DNA of 64,000 nt from NCBI RefSeq assembly GCF_033547095.1, contig NZ_CP137852.1:4179001-4243000 (forward strand), in the 5' to 3' direction. A program made the position numbers and the translations under genes. Below, piece after piece: positions 13,073-21,692 of this stretch. This DNA comes from Sediminicoccus rosea (GTDB lineage Bacteria; Pseudomonadota; Alphaproteobacteria; Acetobacterales; Acetobacteraceae). Position 1 is the first letter of the stretch. Every line of letters begins with the position of its first letter. Under the pieces are notes generated by a model. It saw only the letters and a list, made by a program, of their open reading frames with translations, had not been told where the DNA came from and did no database searches.

Positions 13073-14575
13073 ATGCCCGACACCCTGCTCCAGCCCGAGA
13101 CCGACCTCCGCACCGAGCATTTCGACGTGCTCATCGTGGGCGCCGGCATTTCCGGCATCGGCGGCGCCTACCACCTGACGACGCAGCGCCCCGGCACCAG
13201 CTTCGTCGTGCTGGAAAGCCAGCACAGCTTCGGCGGCACCTGGCTCACCCACAAATACCCCGGCATCCGCTCGGACAGTGACCTTTACACCTTCGGCTAC
13301 CGTTTCAAGCCCTGGGTCGGCCCGCCCATCGCGGCGGCCTCGGAGATCCTGCGCTACATGGGCGAGGTGATCGAGGAGAACGGCCTCTCGCCCCATATCC
13401 GCTACAACCACCTGATCCACAGCGCCGCCTGGGACAGCGCGGCCAAGCTCTGGACGCTGCTGGCAACCGATACGGCCACGGGCGAGCGGCGGCGCTTCAC
13501 CACCAACTTCCTCTGGATGTGCCAGGGCTATTACCGCCACGCCGAGGGCTACACGCCCGAATGGCCCGGGATGCAGGACTACAAGGGCCGCATCCTCCAC
13601 CCGCAGACCTGGCCGGAAGACCTGGATTACACGGGCCAGCGCGTGCTGGTCATCGGCTCGGGCGCGACCGCGGCGACCGTGGTGCCAGCCATGGCGGGCA
13701 AGGCGGCGCATGTGACCATGCTGCAGCGCTCCCCCACCTGGTTCCGCATCGGCCGCAACGGCATCGACATCGCCGACCAGCTGCGCGAGCTGAAGGTGGA
13801 CGAGAGCTGGGTGCATGAGATCGTCCGGCGCAAAATCCTCTTCGAGCAGGCGAAATTCACAGCCCGCAGCTTCAGCGAGCCGGACAAGGTGGCGGCCGAG
13901 CTGCTGCACGAGGTGAAGCGCATCGTCGGCCCCGACTACGATGTCGGCACGCATTTCACGCCGCGCTACCGCCCCTGGCACCAGCGCCTGGCCTATGTGC
14001 CGGATGGCGACCTGTTCCAGGCGGTGGCCGACGGCAAGGCCAGCGTCGTCACCGACGAGGTCGAGCGCTTCACCGAAAAGGGCGTGCTGACGAAATCCGG
14101 CCAGGAGCTGGAGGCGGACATCATCGTCACCGCCACCGGCTTCCACCTGAACGTGCTGGGCGACATCGCCTTCACCATCGACGGCAAGCCGCTCGATTTC
14201 CACGAGACGGTGACCTATCGCGGCATGATGTTCACCGGCATGCCCAACCTCGTCTGGGTCTTCGGCTATTTCCGCGCAAGCTGGACGCTGCGCGCCGACC
14301 TTGTCGCCGATTTCGTCTGCCGCCTGCTGGCCGAGATGAAGGAGCGCGGCGCGCGGCAGGTCGAGGTGGCGCTCAGGCCGGAGGACCACAACATGCCGCT
14401 GCTGCCGTGGATCGACCCACAGAACTTCAATCCGGGCTACCTGATGCGCGGCATGCACCTGCTGCCCCGGCGCGGCGACAAGCCGGAATGGCAGCACAAC
14501 CAGGACTACTGGAGCGAGAAGGACCAGTTCCCGGGGATCGACCTGAAGGATTCCGCCTTCGTCTACAGCCGATGA
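13073..14575 (+). CDS. flavin-containing / Baeyer-Villiger-type monooxygenase
   Basis: A 500-residue FAD- and NADPH-dependent monooxygenase that would insert oxygen into a ketone or hydroxylate an organic substrate. It has an N-terminal FAD Rossmann motif GAGISG (23-28), then GGTW and a YPGIRSDSDLY stretch typical of this class. A YKGRILHPQTWP segment at 170-181 fits the FxGxxxHxxxW fingerprint of Baeyer-Villiger and N-hydroxylating monooxygenases (first residue Tyr for Phe). The NADPH motif GSGATA is at 195-200. ATATGF, common to the group, appears as TATGF before the C-terminal third. Its stop overlaps the start of the amidase gene (ATGA), so the two are translated together although their functions look unrelated. 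The substrate is not predictable. Confidence 0.92.
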   Translation: MPDTLLQPETDLRTEHFDVLIVGAGISGIGGAYHLTTQRPGTSFVVLESQHSFGGTWLTHKYPGIRSDSDLYTFGYRFKPWVGPPIAAASEILRYMGEVIEENGLSPHIRYNHLIHSAAWDSAAKLWTLLATDTATGERRRFTTNFLWMCQGYYRHAEGYTPEWPGMQDYKGRILHPQTWPEDLDYTGQRVLVIGSGATAATVVPAMAGKAAHVTMLQRSPTWFRIGRNGIDIADQLRELKVDESWVHEIVRRKILFEQAKFTARSFSEPDKVAAELLHEVKRIVGPDYDVGTHFTPRYRPWHQRLAYVPDGDLFQAVADGKASVVTDEVERFTEKGVLTKSGQELEADIIVTATGFHLNVLGDIAFTIDGKPLDFHETVTYRGMMFTGMPNLVWVFGYFRASWTLRADLVADFVCRLLAEMKERGARQVEVALRPEDHNMPLLPWIDPQNFNPGYLMRGMHLLPRRGDKPEWQHNQDYWSEKDQFPGIDLKDSAFVYSR

Positions 14576-15252
14576 GCCTTCGCATCATCGAGCACCCCTC
14601 GCCCAACCATGAGCCGCGCCCCGAGGGCGCGGTGGTGGACGTGCTGATGCTGCACTACACCGGCATGCAGAGCGGCGCCGCGGCCATCGCGCGTCTCTGC
14701 GAACCGGCAGCGGTCGTCTCCTCCCATTATGTGGTGGAGGAGGATGGGCGGGTGTTCCGCCTGGTGCCGGAGAGGCTGAAGGCGCGCCATGCGGGAGTCT
14801 CGCACTGGCGCGGGCAATCGGCGCTGAACGCGACCTCCATCGGGATCGAGATCGTGAACCCCGGGCATGAATGGGGCTACCGGCACTTCCCCGCGCTCCA
14901 GATGGCCGCGGTCGCGGATCTCTGCCTGGAGATCCTGGCCCGCCACCCCATCCCGCCGCGCAACGTCGTGGGCCACAGCGACGTGGCGCCCGACCGCAAG
15001 CAGGACCCGGGCGAGTTGTTCGACTGGGAGGGGCTCGCGGCCAACGGCATCGGCCTCTGGCCCGCCCAGGACGGCCCTGCGGAGGGCGATCCGCTCGCGC
15101 TGCTGGGCCGCATCGGCTACCGCACCGACCTTCCGCTGCCGGTGCTGCTGACCGCCTTCCAGCGCCATTGGCGGCCCGAACAGGTGAGTGGCGAGGCCGA
15201 TGCCGGCACGCTTGCGCGCCTGCAGGCGGTGGCGGCGCTGGTCGAGGCTTGA
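14572..15252 (+). CDS. AmpD/AmiD-type N-acetylmuramoyl-L-alanine amidase
   Basis: A 226-residue Amidase_2 zinc enzyme that cleaves the amide between MurNAc (or anhydro-MurNAc) and L-alanine. Zinc ligands and catalytic residues fit the AmpD spacing: H28 in MLHYTG, H135 in GHSDVAP, K143 and D145 (offsets 8 and 10 after the His, as in AmpD). The last 60 residues (LLGRIGYRTDLPLPVLLTAFQRHWRP) resemble the peptidoglycan-binding module found in AmiD. No signal peptide or lipobox is visible, so it should act in the cytoplasm on recycled muropeptides, as AmpD does, despite having the AmiD-like tail. Its ATG overlaps the stop of the monooxygenase gene. It lies just upstream of rnpB and the peptidoglycan cluster. 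Confidence 0.9.
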   Translation: MSLRIIEHPSPNHEPRPEGAVVDVLMLHYTGMQSGAAAIARLCEPAAVVSSHYVVEEDGRVFRLVPERLKARHAGVSHWRGQSALNATSIGIEIVNPGHEWGYRHFPALQMAAVADLCLEILARHPIPPRNVVGHSDVAPDRKQDPGELFDWEGLAANGIGLWPAQDGPAEGDPLALLGRIGYRTDLPLPVLLTAFQRHWRPEQVSGEADAGTLARLQAVAALVEA

Positions 15253-15286
15253 CCCGACGCGCCCTTGGGGCGCAACAAGCCCAGGA

Positions 15287-15704
15287 TACCGGATGGCTGG
15301 ACGACCGCTGGCGCCGCGAGAGATCGCGGTGCTGGAGGAAAGTCCGGGCTCCACGGAAATACGGTGCCGGCTAACGACCGGCGGGCGAAAGCCCAGGGAA
15401 AGTGCCACAGAAAACAAACCGCCGGCCCGGCCACAGGCGTGAGCTTGGGGCCCGTCCGGCAAGGGTGAAACGGTGGGGTAAGAGCCCACCGCGCTTCCAG
15501 CAATGGCGGCGGCACGGCAAACCCCACCGGGAGCAAGGCCGAATAGGGAGGGCCGTCACGGCGCTTCGGCGCTGGTGGCAGGGGCATTTCCGCCCCGTCC
15601 TCCGGGTTGGCCGCGCGAAGCCTGCGGCAACGCAGGCTCCAGAGGAATGGTCGTCCATGGCCCTTCGGGGCCAAGACAGAACCCGGCTTACAGGCCATCC
15701 GGTA
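15287..15704 (+). ncRNA. rnpB: RNase P RNA, bacterial type A
   Basis: The catalytic RNA that removes 5' leaders from pre-tRNAs. The conserved 5' core GAGGAAAGTCCGGGCTCC is present near 15334, followed by ACAGAAAACAAACCGCC near 15408, GGTAAGAGCCCACCGC near 15475 and the 3' core AGACAGAACCCGGCTTACA near 15674. The ends were set by helix P1: TACCGGATGGC (15287-15297) pairs perfectly over 11 bp with GCCATCCGGTA (15694-15704). Length about 418 nt is normal for proteobacteria. It lies between the amidase gene and the dcw cluster on the same strand. Confidence 0.97.
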
Positions 15705-15853
15705 TCACCCCGCGGGACTCCGCGCCGCCTGGCGCGCAAGCCCATGCCCGCGCTTCCCGCAGCGTCAGCTTGGCATTGTTGCGCGATTGCCACACCGCCC
15801 CGGCAAACATGGCGCGCCGTTTCGCGGAATCCCGCTTAAATCACCATAACCTG

Positions 15854-15882
15854 TTGCACTCAAAGCTAAAAATGCCGATTTA
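15854..15882 (+). promoter_or_regulatory. candidate dcw promoter
   Basis: TTGCAC at 15854-15859, then 17 nt, then GATTTA at 15877-15882, in the only AT-rich stretch upstream of mraZ. The -35 is good (five of six to TTGACA), the -10 is weak. It overlaps the small palindrome that follows. Confidence 0.3.
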
Positions 15883-15897
15883 TCGCCCTTGGGCGAT
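15882..15897. promoter_or_regulatory. palindrome upstream of mraZ
   Basis: A 16-bp near-continuous palindrome, ATCGCCC-TT-GGGCGAT, at the downstream edge of the candidate promoter. It could be an operator or a short hairpin in the leader. With a T-rich flank (TTTA) it might also act as a weak terminator for transcripts coming from rnpB. Confidence 0.35.
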
Positions 15898-16117
15898 TTA
15901 GTGATATCCCTTGATCACCCATCCGAGACCATCTAAACCCAGATCAGCCCAATACGGATGCCGCAAGCTCGGGGGGGCGAGCGCATCTGGAACAGGGCTG
16001 GTCGGGCGAGCCGACGGGGTTCCGGGGGGGACCTCGTCGGCCGCTGCCCGAGACCTCTGAAGAGCACCCCCCAAACAGGCGACATCAGCTCAGAAACGGG
16101 GGGCATCCAGCGGCACG

Positions 16118-16558
16118 ATGACCCAATTCCGGGGCAAGTTCATCAACGGTCTGGACAAGAAGGGGCGCTGCAGCGTGCCGGCCTCCTTCCGCGCCCGTCT
16201 CGCCGGTGATGGCCTGGTCCTGCGCCGCTCCGTCAGCCCCGATCACTGCTACATCGAAGCCTGGCCCATGGCGCAGTTCGACGCCGCCAGCCGGGACGCC
16301 AACCCGCTGAACCCCCTCTCGCCCGAGCAGAACGCCGAGGACTACGCCTATGTGGTGGACGTGGCCGAGGTCACGCCCGACCCCGAGGGCCGCATCATCC
16401 TCCCGCGCGACCTCATCGAATATGCCGGCCTGTCCGACGGCGTCGCCTTCCTCGGCCGCCTCAACTGGTTCGAGCTGTGGGAGCCGGCCGCCGCAGAACG
16501 CCGCATCGAGGAGGCCCGCCGCGCCCTCGCGGCGCGGGCGGCCGCGTCCGCCGCATGA
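16118..16558 (+). CDS. mraZ: transcriptional regulator MraZ
   Basis: The first gene of the dcw cluster, 146 residues. MraZ forms a ring of AbrB-like units, binds repeats in its own promoter and controls the cluster. Two SpoVT-AbrB swapped-hairpin domains are visible: residues about 3-50 ([18 protein letters not shown]) and about 75-125 ([20 protein letters not shown], then [15 protein letters not shown]). The last 20 residues are Ala/Arg-rich. The stop overlaps the rsmH start (ATGA). Confidence 0.96.
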   Translation: MTQFRGKFINGLDKKGRCSVPASFRARLAGDGLVLRRSVSPDHCYIEAWPMAQFDAASRDANPLNPLSPEQNAEDYAYVVDVAEVTPDPEGRIILPRDLIEYAGLSDGVAFLGRLNWFELWEPAAAERRIEEARRALAARAAASAA

Positions 16559-17496
16559 GCCACATCCCCGTCCTCCTCGCCGAAGTGCTCGAGCAGCTGG
16601 CCCCCCAGCCGGGCGAGACGATCCTGGACGGCACCTTCGGCGGTGGCGGCTACAGCCGCGCCATCCTGGAAGCCGCCCCCTGCACCGTCTGGGCCCTGGA
16701 CCGCGATGCCGAGGCGATCGCGCGCGGCGCGGCGCTGGCCGCCGCCCATCCGGGGCGCCTGCACCTCATCGAGGGCCGCTTCGGCGACATGCTGGCCCTG
16801 CTGGCCGCCCGCGGCGTCACGCAGCTGGACGGCGTGGTGCTCGACCTCGGCGTCTCCTCCTTCCAGCTGGACACGCCGGAGCGCGGCTTCTCGTTCCGGT
16901 TCGACGGCCCGCTCGACATGCGGATGGGCCAGACCGGCGCGACCGCGGCCGACCTCGTGAACACCCTGCCCGAGGCGGAGCTGGCGGACCTCATCTGGGA
17001 ATTCGGCGAGGAGCGCCATTCGCGCCGCGTGGCCCGCGCCATCGTCAAGGCGCGGGGCGAGGCGCCCTTCACCACCACGCTGCAGCTGGCCGAGGTGATC
17101 CGACGCGCCGTCCCGCGCGACCCCTCGGGCATTCATGGCGCGACGCGCAGCTTCCAGGCGCTGCGCATCCGCGTGAATGACGAGCTGGGCGAGATCGAGC
17201 GCGCGCTGGAACAGGCCATGCGCCTGCTGGCGCCGGGCGGGCGGCTGGTCATCGTCTCCTTCCATTCGCTGGAGGACCGGTTGGTGAAGCGGGCCTTCCA
17301 GAAGGCCGCGGGCCGCAGCCCCGGCGCCTCGCGCCATGACCCGGCGATGCTGGTGGCGCCACGCGGCCCCGCGCCGTTTACCCTGCTGACACCGCGCTCA
17401 ATTCGCCCGGGTGCTGACGAATGCGCGGCCAATCCGCGCGCCCGCTCCGCCCATCTTCGTGCCCTGCAGCGTTCGCCCGAAAGTCACGCCGCATGA
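16555..17496 (+). CDS. rsmH: 16S rRNA (cytosine-1402-N4)-methyltransferase
   Basis: A 313-residue SAM-dependent enzyme (MraW) that methylates N4 of C1402 in 16S rRNA, fine-tuning decoding. It starts [14 protein letters not shown] with the SAM motif [14 protein letters not shown] and goes on to [38 protein letters not shown] and [14 protein letters not shown], all diagnostic for RsmH. The ATG at 16555 overlaps the mraZ stop; in-frame codons further upstream inside mraZ were not used because homologues begin at the HIPVLL segment. The stop overlaps the ftsL start (ATGA). Confidence 0.97.
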   Translation: MSHIPVLLAEVLEQLAPQPGETILDGTFGGGGYSRAILEAAPCTVWALDRDAEAIARGAALAAAHPGRLHLIEGRFGDMLALLAARGVTQLDGVVLDLGVSSFQLDTPERGFSFRFDGPLDMRMGQTGATAADLVNTLPEAELADLIWEFGEERHSRRVARAIVKARGEAPFTTTLQLAEVIRRAVPRDPSGIHGATRSFQALRIRVNDELGEIERALEQAMRLLAPGGRLVIVSFHSLEDRLVKRAFQKAAGRSPGASRHDPAMLVAPRGPAPFTLLTPRSIRPGADECAANPRARSAHLRALQRSPESHAA

Positions 17497-18293
17497 TCCA
17501 CCCGCTCACGCTCGTCACCTTCGCCGCCTTCCTGGGCTCGGGCCTCTACGTCTTCCAGACCAAGGAGCAGGTCCGCAAGCTCGACCAGGAGCTGCGGACG
17601 ATCCGCATGGAGACCGAAGCCGAGCGGGCCCGCACGCAGACGCTCTCGGCCGAATGGGCGCGGCTGAACGACCAGGACCGGCTGCGCCAGATGGCGGCGG
17701 CGCATCTGCGCCACATGCAGCCGATGGAGCCTGCGCAGTTCCAGCGCATCGAGGACGCGCAGCGCCGCATGCCGCAGGCCGTCGCCTTCGCGCCCGTCCC
17801 CTCGGGCTTCCAGCGCCGGGCCGATGCGCCCTCCGCCCCCGGCGAGGTGCTGGTCTTCACCCTGGCGAGCCAGCGGCGCGAGGCCGAGACGGCGCTGGCC
17901 CTGGCCGCGCCGCCCGCCCTGCCGCAGCCGCCCGCGCCGGCGCCGGTCGCCGCCGCGCCGGTGGTCCCCCAGCCGCCCGCACCCGTGGTGGCGGCCCCCG
18001 CACCCGCGCCCGCGCCCGCCATGGCCCCCATCCCCGTCGCCATGGCGCAGCCCCCGCGCCCGGCCGAGGCGCCGCGCCCCGCCCCGCGCCCGCGGCCCGA
18101 GGTCGCCGCCCTGCCGCCCATCGCCGGCCCCGCCGCCCCACGCACGCCGGTCGCCCAGGCGCCGGCACCCGCGCGCCCCGCGCCCGTGGCGCCGCCCGTC
18201 CGCACCGCGCTGCATGTGCAGCCCGCCTCAACCGGATCGCTGCTCGGCGTCGGCGCCGGCAGTCTGCCGCCCCCGGTGCCCTTCAACCGATGA
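17493..18293 (+). CDS. ftsL: cell division protein FtsL with long Pro/Ala tail
   Basis: FtsL is a small bitopic divisome protein that pairs with FtsB and FtsQ and activates septal synthesis by FtsW-FtsI. Residues 5-21 form the membrane helix and 24-75 a heptad-rich coiled coil ([20 protein letters not shown]), then a [15 protein letters not shown] stretch. This is where FtsL normally ends, yet here the protein continues to 266 residues with a tail (about 138-245) of repeated proline-alanine-arginine words and almost no hydrophobic residues. The composition indicates a disordered periplasmic extension. Identity rests on position between rsmH and ftsI plus the helix-coil layout, since FtsL sequences diverge strongly. 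ATG 17493 overlaps the rsmH stop. Confidence 0.88.
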   Translation: MIHPLTLVTFAAFLGSGLYVFQTKEQVRKLDQELRTIRMETEAERARTQTLSAEWARLNDQDRLRQMAAAHLRHMQPMEPAQFQRIEDAQRRMPQAVAFAPVPSGFQRRADAPSAPGEVLVFTLASQRREAETALALAAPPALPQPPAPAPVAAAPVVPQPPAPVVAAPAPAPAPAMAPIPVAMAQPPRPAEAPRPAPRPRPEVAALPPIAGPAAPRTPVAQAPAPARPAPVAPPVRTALHVQPASTGSLLGVGAGSLPPPVPFNR

Positions 18294-20248
18294 GCGACCT
18301 TCCCCCCCCCTCCCCCGACTTCATCCCGCACAGCCGGGCCGAGGGCGCACGCCCGGCCGAAAGCGCCTCCCGCGCCGTGGTCCGCGTCACCGGCAGCCAG
18401 GCCACGCACCACCGGCGCATGCCGGGCCGCCTGCTCTTCGCCTCGATCGGCTTCGGCGTGCTCTTCATCGCGATCGGCGTGAAGCTGACGGACGCCACCA
18501 TCATCTCGCCTGCGCCCTCGCGCCTGGCCCAGGCGCCGCGCCTTCCGCCCGCCGAGCCGCCGGTGAGCCGTGCCGCCATCACCGATCGCAATGGCGAGGT
18601 GCTGGCCGTGACGGTGCGCGGCACCGCGCTCTATGCGCGCCCCGCCGAGATCGACAATCCGGCCCGCGTGGCCGACCAGCTGGTGCGCATCCTGCCGCAT
18701 CTGGAGCGCGACCGCGTGCTGGCCCGCATCAGCCCGCCGCGCCAGTTCGCCTACATCGACCGCTTCATCACGCCCCGCCAGCAGCAGGCGATCAACGACC
18801 TCGGCATCCTCGGCCTCTACTTCGAGACGGCCGAGCGCCGCACCTATCCGCGCGGCCGCGACGCCGCGCATGTGCTGGGCGCGGTGGACGTGGATGGCGA
18901 AGGCATCGCGGGCGTCGAGAAATGGTATGACGAACGCCTGCGCGTGACGCGGGATCCGCTCCGCCTCGCCATCGACATCCGCATCCAGCGCGAGCTGCGC
19001 GAGGCGCTGGAATGGTCCATCGAGCGCTTCAACGCGATCGGCGGCTCGGCCATCCTGATGGATGTCCACACGGCGGAAGTGCTGGGCATGGTCAGCCTGC
19101 CCGATTTCGCCGCCGCCAACCTCGCGACCGCGCCGGCCGAGCAGCGCTTCAACCGCGCGGTGACCGGCGTCTATGAACCGGGCTCGACCTTCAAGCTCTT
19201 CACCGCCGCGATGGCGCTGGAGGAAGGCCGCGTGACGATGACGGGCGGCTTCGACGCCTCGCGCCCCATCCGCATCGGCCGGCACGAGATCAACGACTTC
19301 AAGGGCAAGAACCGCTGGCTCTCCCTGCCCGAGATCCTGGCCTATTCCTCGAACCTCGCCAGCGCGCACATGGCGATGGCGGTCGGCCCCACGCGGCACC
19401 GCGAATTCATGGGCCGCATGGGGATGCTGAACCGCACCGGCGTCGAGCTGCCGGAATCGGCAGCGACGCTCGCCCCCTCGCAGCGCAACTGGCGCGACAT
19501 CAACACCATGACCATCGGCTTCGGGCACGGGATTTCCGTGACGCCGCTGCACATCGTCAGCGGCGTCTCGGCGCTGGCCAATGGCGGTACGCTCCGCACG
19601 CCCACCGTCCTCGCCGTGCCGCCGGGCGTGGAGCGCGAGGGCACGCGCGTGATCAGCGAGCGGACCTCGGAGCAGATGCGCCGGCTGATGCGCGTGGCCG
19701 TCACCGACGGCTCGGGCCGGCAGTCGGACAGCCCCGGCTATTTCGTCGGCGGCAAGACCGGCACGGCGCAGAAGACCAATGAGCGCGGGCAGTATCAGGA
19801 GAACCGTCGCATCTCCTCCTTCGTCGGCGCCTTTCCGATGAACGCGCCGCGCTATGCCCTGCATGTGCTGGTGGATGAGCCCAAGCCGCGCGCCGACACG
19901 GGCGGCTATGCGACCGCGGGCGTGGTCGCCGCCCCCACCGCGCGCCGCGTGGTGGAGCGCGTGGCGCCGCTGCTCGGCATGGTGCCCGAGACCGATCGCA
20001 TCGCGCAGATCCAGGCGACGATCGCGCTGCCGCTGAATGGCGGCCGGCCGCGCAGCGGAACCGCCGCCGCCCCCGCGCCCCGCCCCACCCCGGCGGCGCC
20101 CACGCCCGCCATGCTGCCGCGCACCCCCGCGCCGACGCTCGAACAGCCCGCTCCCCCCATCCGCCGCACCGATGCGCGCGACGGCATCGCGATGCCGCGC
20201 CTCGTCCTGGCGCCCATCTCCCCCGAGACAGGCCGTGCGGCGCGATGA
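18290..20248 (+). CDS. ftsI: septal peptidoglycan transpeptidase FtsI (PBP3)
   Basis: A class B penicillin-binding protein, 652 residues, that crosslinks septal peptidoglycan with FtsW. After a cytoplasmic N-terminus of about 45 residues there is one membrane helix (about 46-66), the dimerisation/pedestal domain (ITDRNGEVLAVTV from about 99) and the transpeptidase domain. The three active-site motifs are intact: SxxK as S299-TFK (GSTFKLF), SxN at S353-S-N355 and KTG at 489-491. The C-terminal 55 residues are Pro/Ala-rich and run past the normal end of the domain. ATG 18290 overlaps the ftsL stop; a much longer in-frame reading upstream is not real because it would run through ftsL. Confidence 0.97.
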   Translation: MSDLPPPSPDFIPHSRAEGARPAESASRAVVRVTGSQATHHRRMPGRLLFASIGFGVLFIAIGVKLTDATIISPAPSRLAQAPRLPPAEPPVSRAAITDRNGEVLAVTVRGTALYARPAEIDNPARVADQLVRILPHLERDRVLARISPPRQFAYIDRFITPRQQQAINDLGILGLYFETAERRTYPRGRDAAHVLGAVDVDGEGIAGVEKWYDERLRVTRDPLRLAIDIRIQRELREALEWSIERFNAIGGSAILMDVHTAEVLGMVSLPDFAAANLATAPAEQRFNRAVTGVYEPGSTFKLFTAAMALEEGRVTMTGGFDASRPIRIGRHEINDFKGKNRWLSLPEILAYSSNLASAHMAMAVGPTRHREFMGRMGMLNRTGVELPESAATLAPSQRNWRDINTMTIGFGHGISVTPLHIVSGVSALANGGTLRTPTVLAVPPGVEREGTRVISERTSEQMRRLMRVAVTDGSGRQSDSPGYFVGGKTGTAQKTNERGQYQENRRISSFVGAFPMNAPRYALHVLVDEPKPRADTGGYATAGVVAAPTARRVVERVAPLLGMVPETDRIAQIQATIALPLNGGRPRSGTAAAPAPRPTPAAPTPAMLPRTPAPTLEQPAPPIRRTDARDGIAMPRLVLAPISPETGRAAR

Positions 20249-21692
20249 GCTCCTCGCCCTGTTCCCCGGCCTGAGCGCCGAGGGCCTGACGGACATCCGG
20301 GGTGTCACGGCGGATAGCCGCGCCGTGCAGCCGGGCTGGCTCTTCGCCGCACTCCCTGGCGCGCGGGCGGATGGCACGCGCTTCATCGCCGATGCGGTGG
20401 CCGCCGGCGCCGCCGCGATCCTCGCCCCCGAGGGCACCGCCTGGCCGGAGGGCGCGCCACCTCGCCCGCTGCTCGCCAGCCCCGATCCGCGCCGCGCCCT
20501 GGCGCTCATCGCCGCCGCCTTCCATGGCGCGCAGCCCGAGCGCGTGGTCGCCATCACCGGCACCAACGGCAAGACCAGCACGGCCGATTTCCTGCGCCAG
20601 CTGATGGGAGAGAAGGCCGCCTCGCTCGGCACGCTCGGGCTTGTCGCACCCGGCTTCCCGCCCGGCGAAAGCCTGACCACGCCCGATCCGGTGAAGCTGC
20701 ACGCCACCCTCGCCGCGCTGCACCGCGCCGGCATCAACGATCTGGCCATGGAGGCGAGCTCGCACGGGCTGGACCAGCGCCGGCTGGACGGCGTGCGCCT
20801 CGCCGCCGCCGCCTTCACCAACCTGACGCGCGACCACCTGGATTATCACGGCAGCATGGAGGCCTATCGCGCCGCCAAGCTGCGCCTCTTCGACACGCTG
20901 CTGCCGGCGGGCGCCCCTGCTGTGCTGCACACGGAGATGGATGCCGCGACGCTCGCCGCGCTGCGCGGGATCGTCGCGGCGCGCGGGCTGCGTGGCATCG
21001 AGGTGGGCGAAGCGGGGTGCCACCTGCGGCTCCTCTCGCAGCGCGCCCTGCCCGGTGGGCAGGTGCTGCTGCTGGAGGGCTTCGGCGCGCGCGCCGAGGT
21101 GACGCTCGCCGTGCCCGGCCGCTTCCAGGCGGACAATGCGATGGTGGCGGCGGCCTTGGCCATCGGCCTGGGCCATGCACCGGCCGAGGTGATCACCGGG
21201 CTTGCCCGCCTCGCGCCTGTGCGCGGGCGCATGGAGCTGGCCGCGACGCTGCCGAACGGCGCCGCAGTCTATGTGGATTACGCGCATACGCCCGATGCGC
21301 TGAGCCGGCTGCTGGCCGCGCTGCGCCCGCATCTGGGCGCGGGCGGCAAGCTGCATGTGCTGTTCGGCGCGGGCGGCGACCGTGATCCCGGCAAGCGCCC
21401 GCTGATGGGTGCCGCCGCCGCCGCGGGCGCCGACATGGTCTGGGTGACGGATGACAATCCGCGCAGCGAGGACCCGGCCGCGATCCGCTCCGCCATCCTC
21501 GCCGCCGCGCCCGGCGCGCGCAATGCGGGCGAGCGTGCCGGCGCCATCGCCCGCGCGCTGGATGCGCTCGGTCCCGGCGATGTTCTGGCGGTCGCCGGCA
21601 AGGGGCATGAGAGCGGGCAGACCATCGCCGGCGTCACCACGCCCTTCGACGATGCCGAGGTGGTGCGCCGCCTCGCGGGGGGGCGGGCATGA
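20235..21692 (+). CDS. murE: UDP-MurNAc-L-Ala-D-Glu: meso-diaminopimelate ligase
   Basis: Adds the third residue of the stem peptide using ATP; 485 residues, normal for MurE. The Walker-type loop GTNGKT is at 109-114. The DNPR motif at 407-410 marks the meso-diaminopimelate-specific enzymes rather than lysine-adding ones, which fits a Gram-negative cell wall. The start is GTG at 20235, overlapping the last 14 bases of ftsI; no ATG lies at a position that would keep the N-terminal domain (DELLALFPGL, VTADSRAVQPGWLFAA). The stop overlaps the murF ATG. Confidence 0.95.
   Translation: MRRDELLALFPGLSAEGLTDIRGVTADSRAVQPGWLFAALPGARADGTRFIADAVAAGAAAILAPEGTAWPEGAPPRPLLASPDPRRALALIAAAFHGAQPERVVAITGTNGKTSTADFLRQLMGEKAASLGTLGLVAPGFPPGESLTTPDPVKLHATLAALHRAGINDLAMEASSHGLDQRRLDGVRLAAAAFTNLTRDHLDYHGSMEAYRAAKLRLFDTLLPAGAPAVLHTEMDAATLAALRGIVAARGLRGIEVGEAGCHLRLLSQRALPGGQVLLLEGFGARAEVTLAVPGRFQADNAMVAAALAIGLGHAPAEVITGLARLAPVRGRMELAATLPNGAAVYVDYAHTPDALSRLLAALRPHLGAGGKLHVLFGAGGDRDPGKRPLMGAAAAAGADMVWVTDDNPRSEDPAAIRSAILAAAPGARNAGERAGAIARALDALGPGDVLAVAGKGHESGQTIAGVTTPFDDAEVVRRLAGGRA

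Larger units (their letters stand above)
15705..16117. other. 413-bp non-coding region ahead of the dcw cluster
   Basis: No gene is visible here. The first 150 bp are GC-rich, then comes a markedly AT-richer island (about 15835-15920), then a leader with three G6-7 runs (15971, 16024, 16098) before mraZ. The island is the natural place for the main dcw promoter, which implies a leader of about 200 nt on the mRNA. I looked for the TGGG direct repeats at 10-nt spacing that MraZ binds in other bacteria and did not find a clear set. Confidence 0.6.

Noticed and set aside
12487-13178. Open frames containing repeated [24 protein letters not shown] words
   Set aside because: They are translations of the 88-bp tandem array; unit lengths are not multiples of three and the frames shift from unit to unit.
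15117-15839. Several open frames across the rnpB region
   Set aside because: They run through the conserved RNase P RNA core and give no recognisable protein.
15960-16110. TGGG/CGGG words in the mraZ leader as MraZ boxes
   Set aside because: Spacing is irregular (11 nt and more) rather than 10 nt, so no box set can be supported.
17546-20821. A 1091-codon minus-strand frame opposite ftsL, ftsI and murE
   Set aside because: Antisense shadow with low-complexity sequence; no motif on reading.
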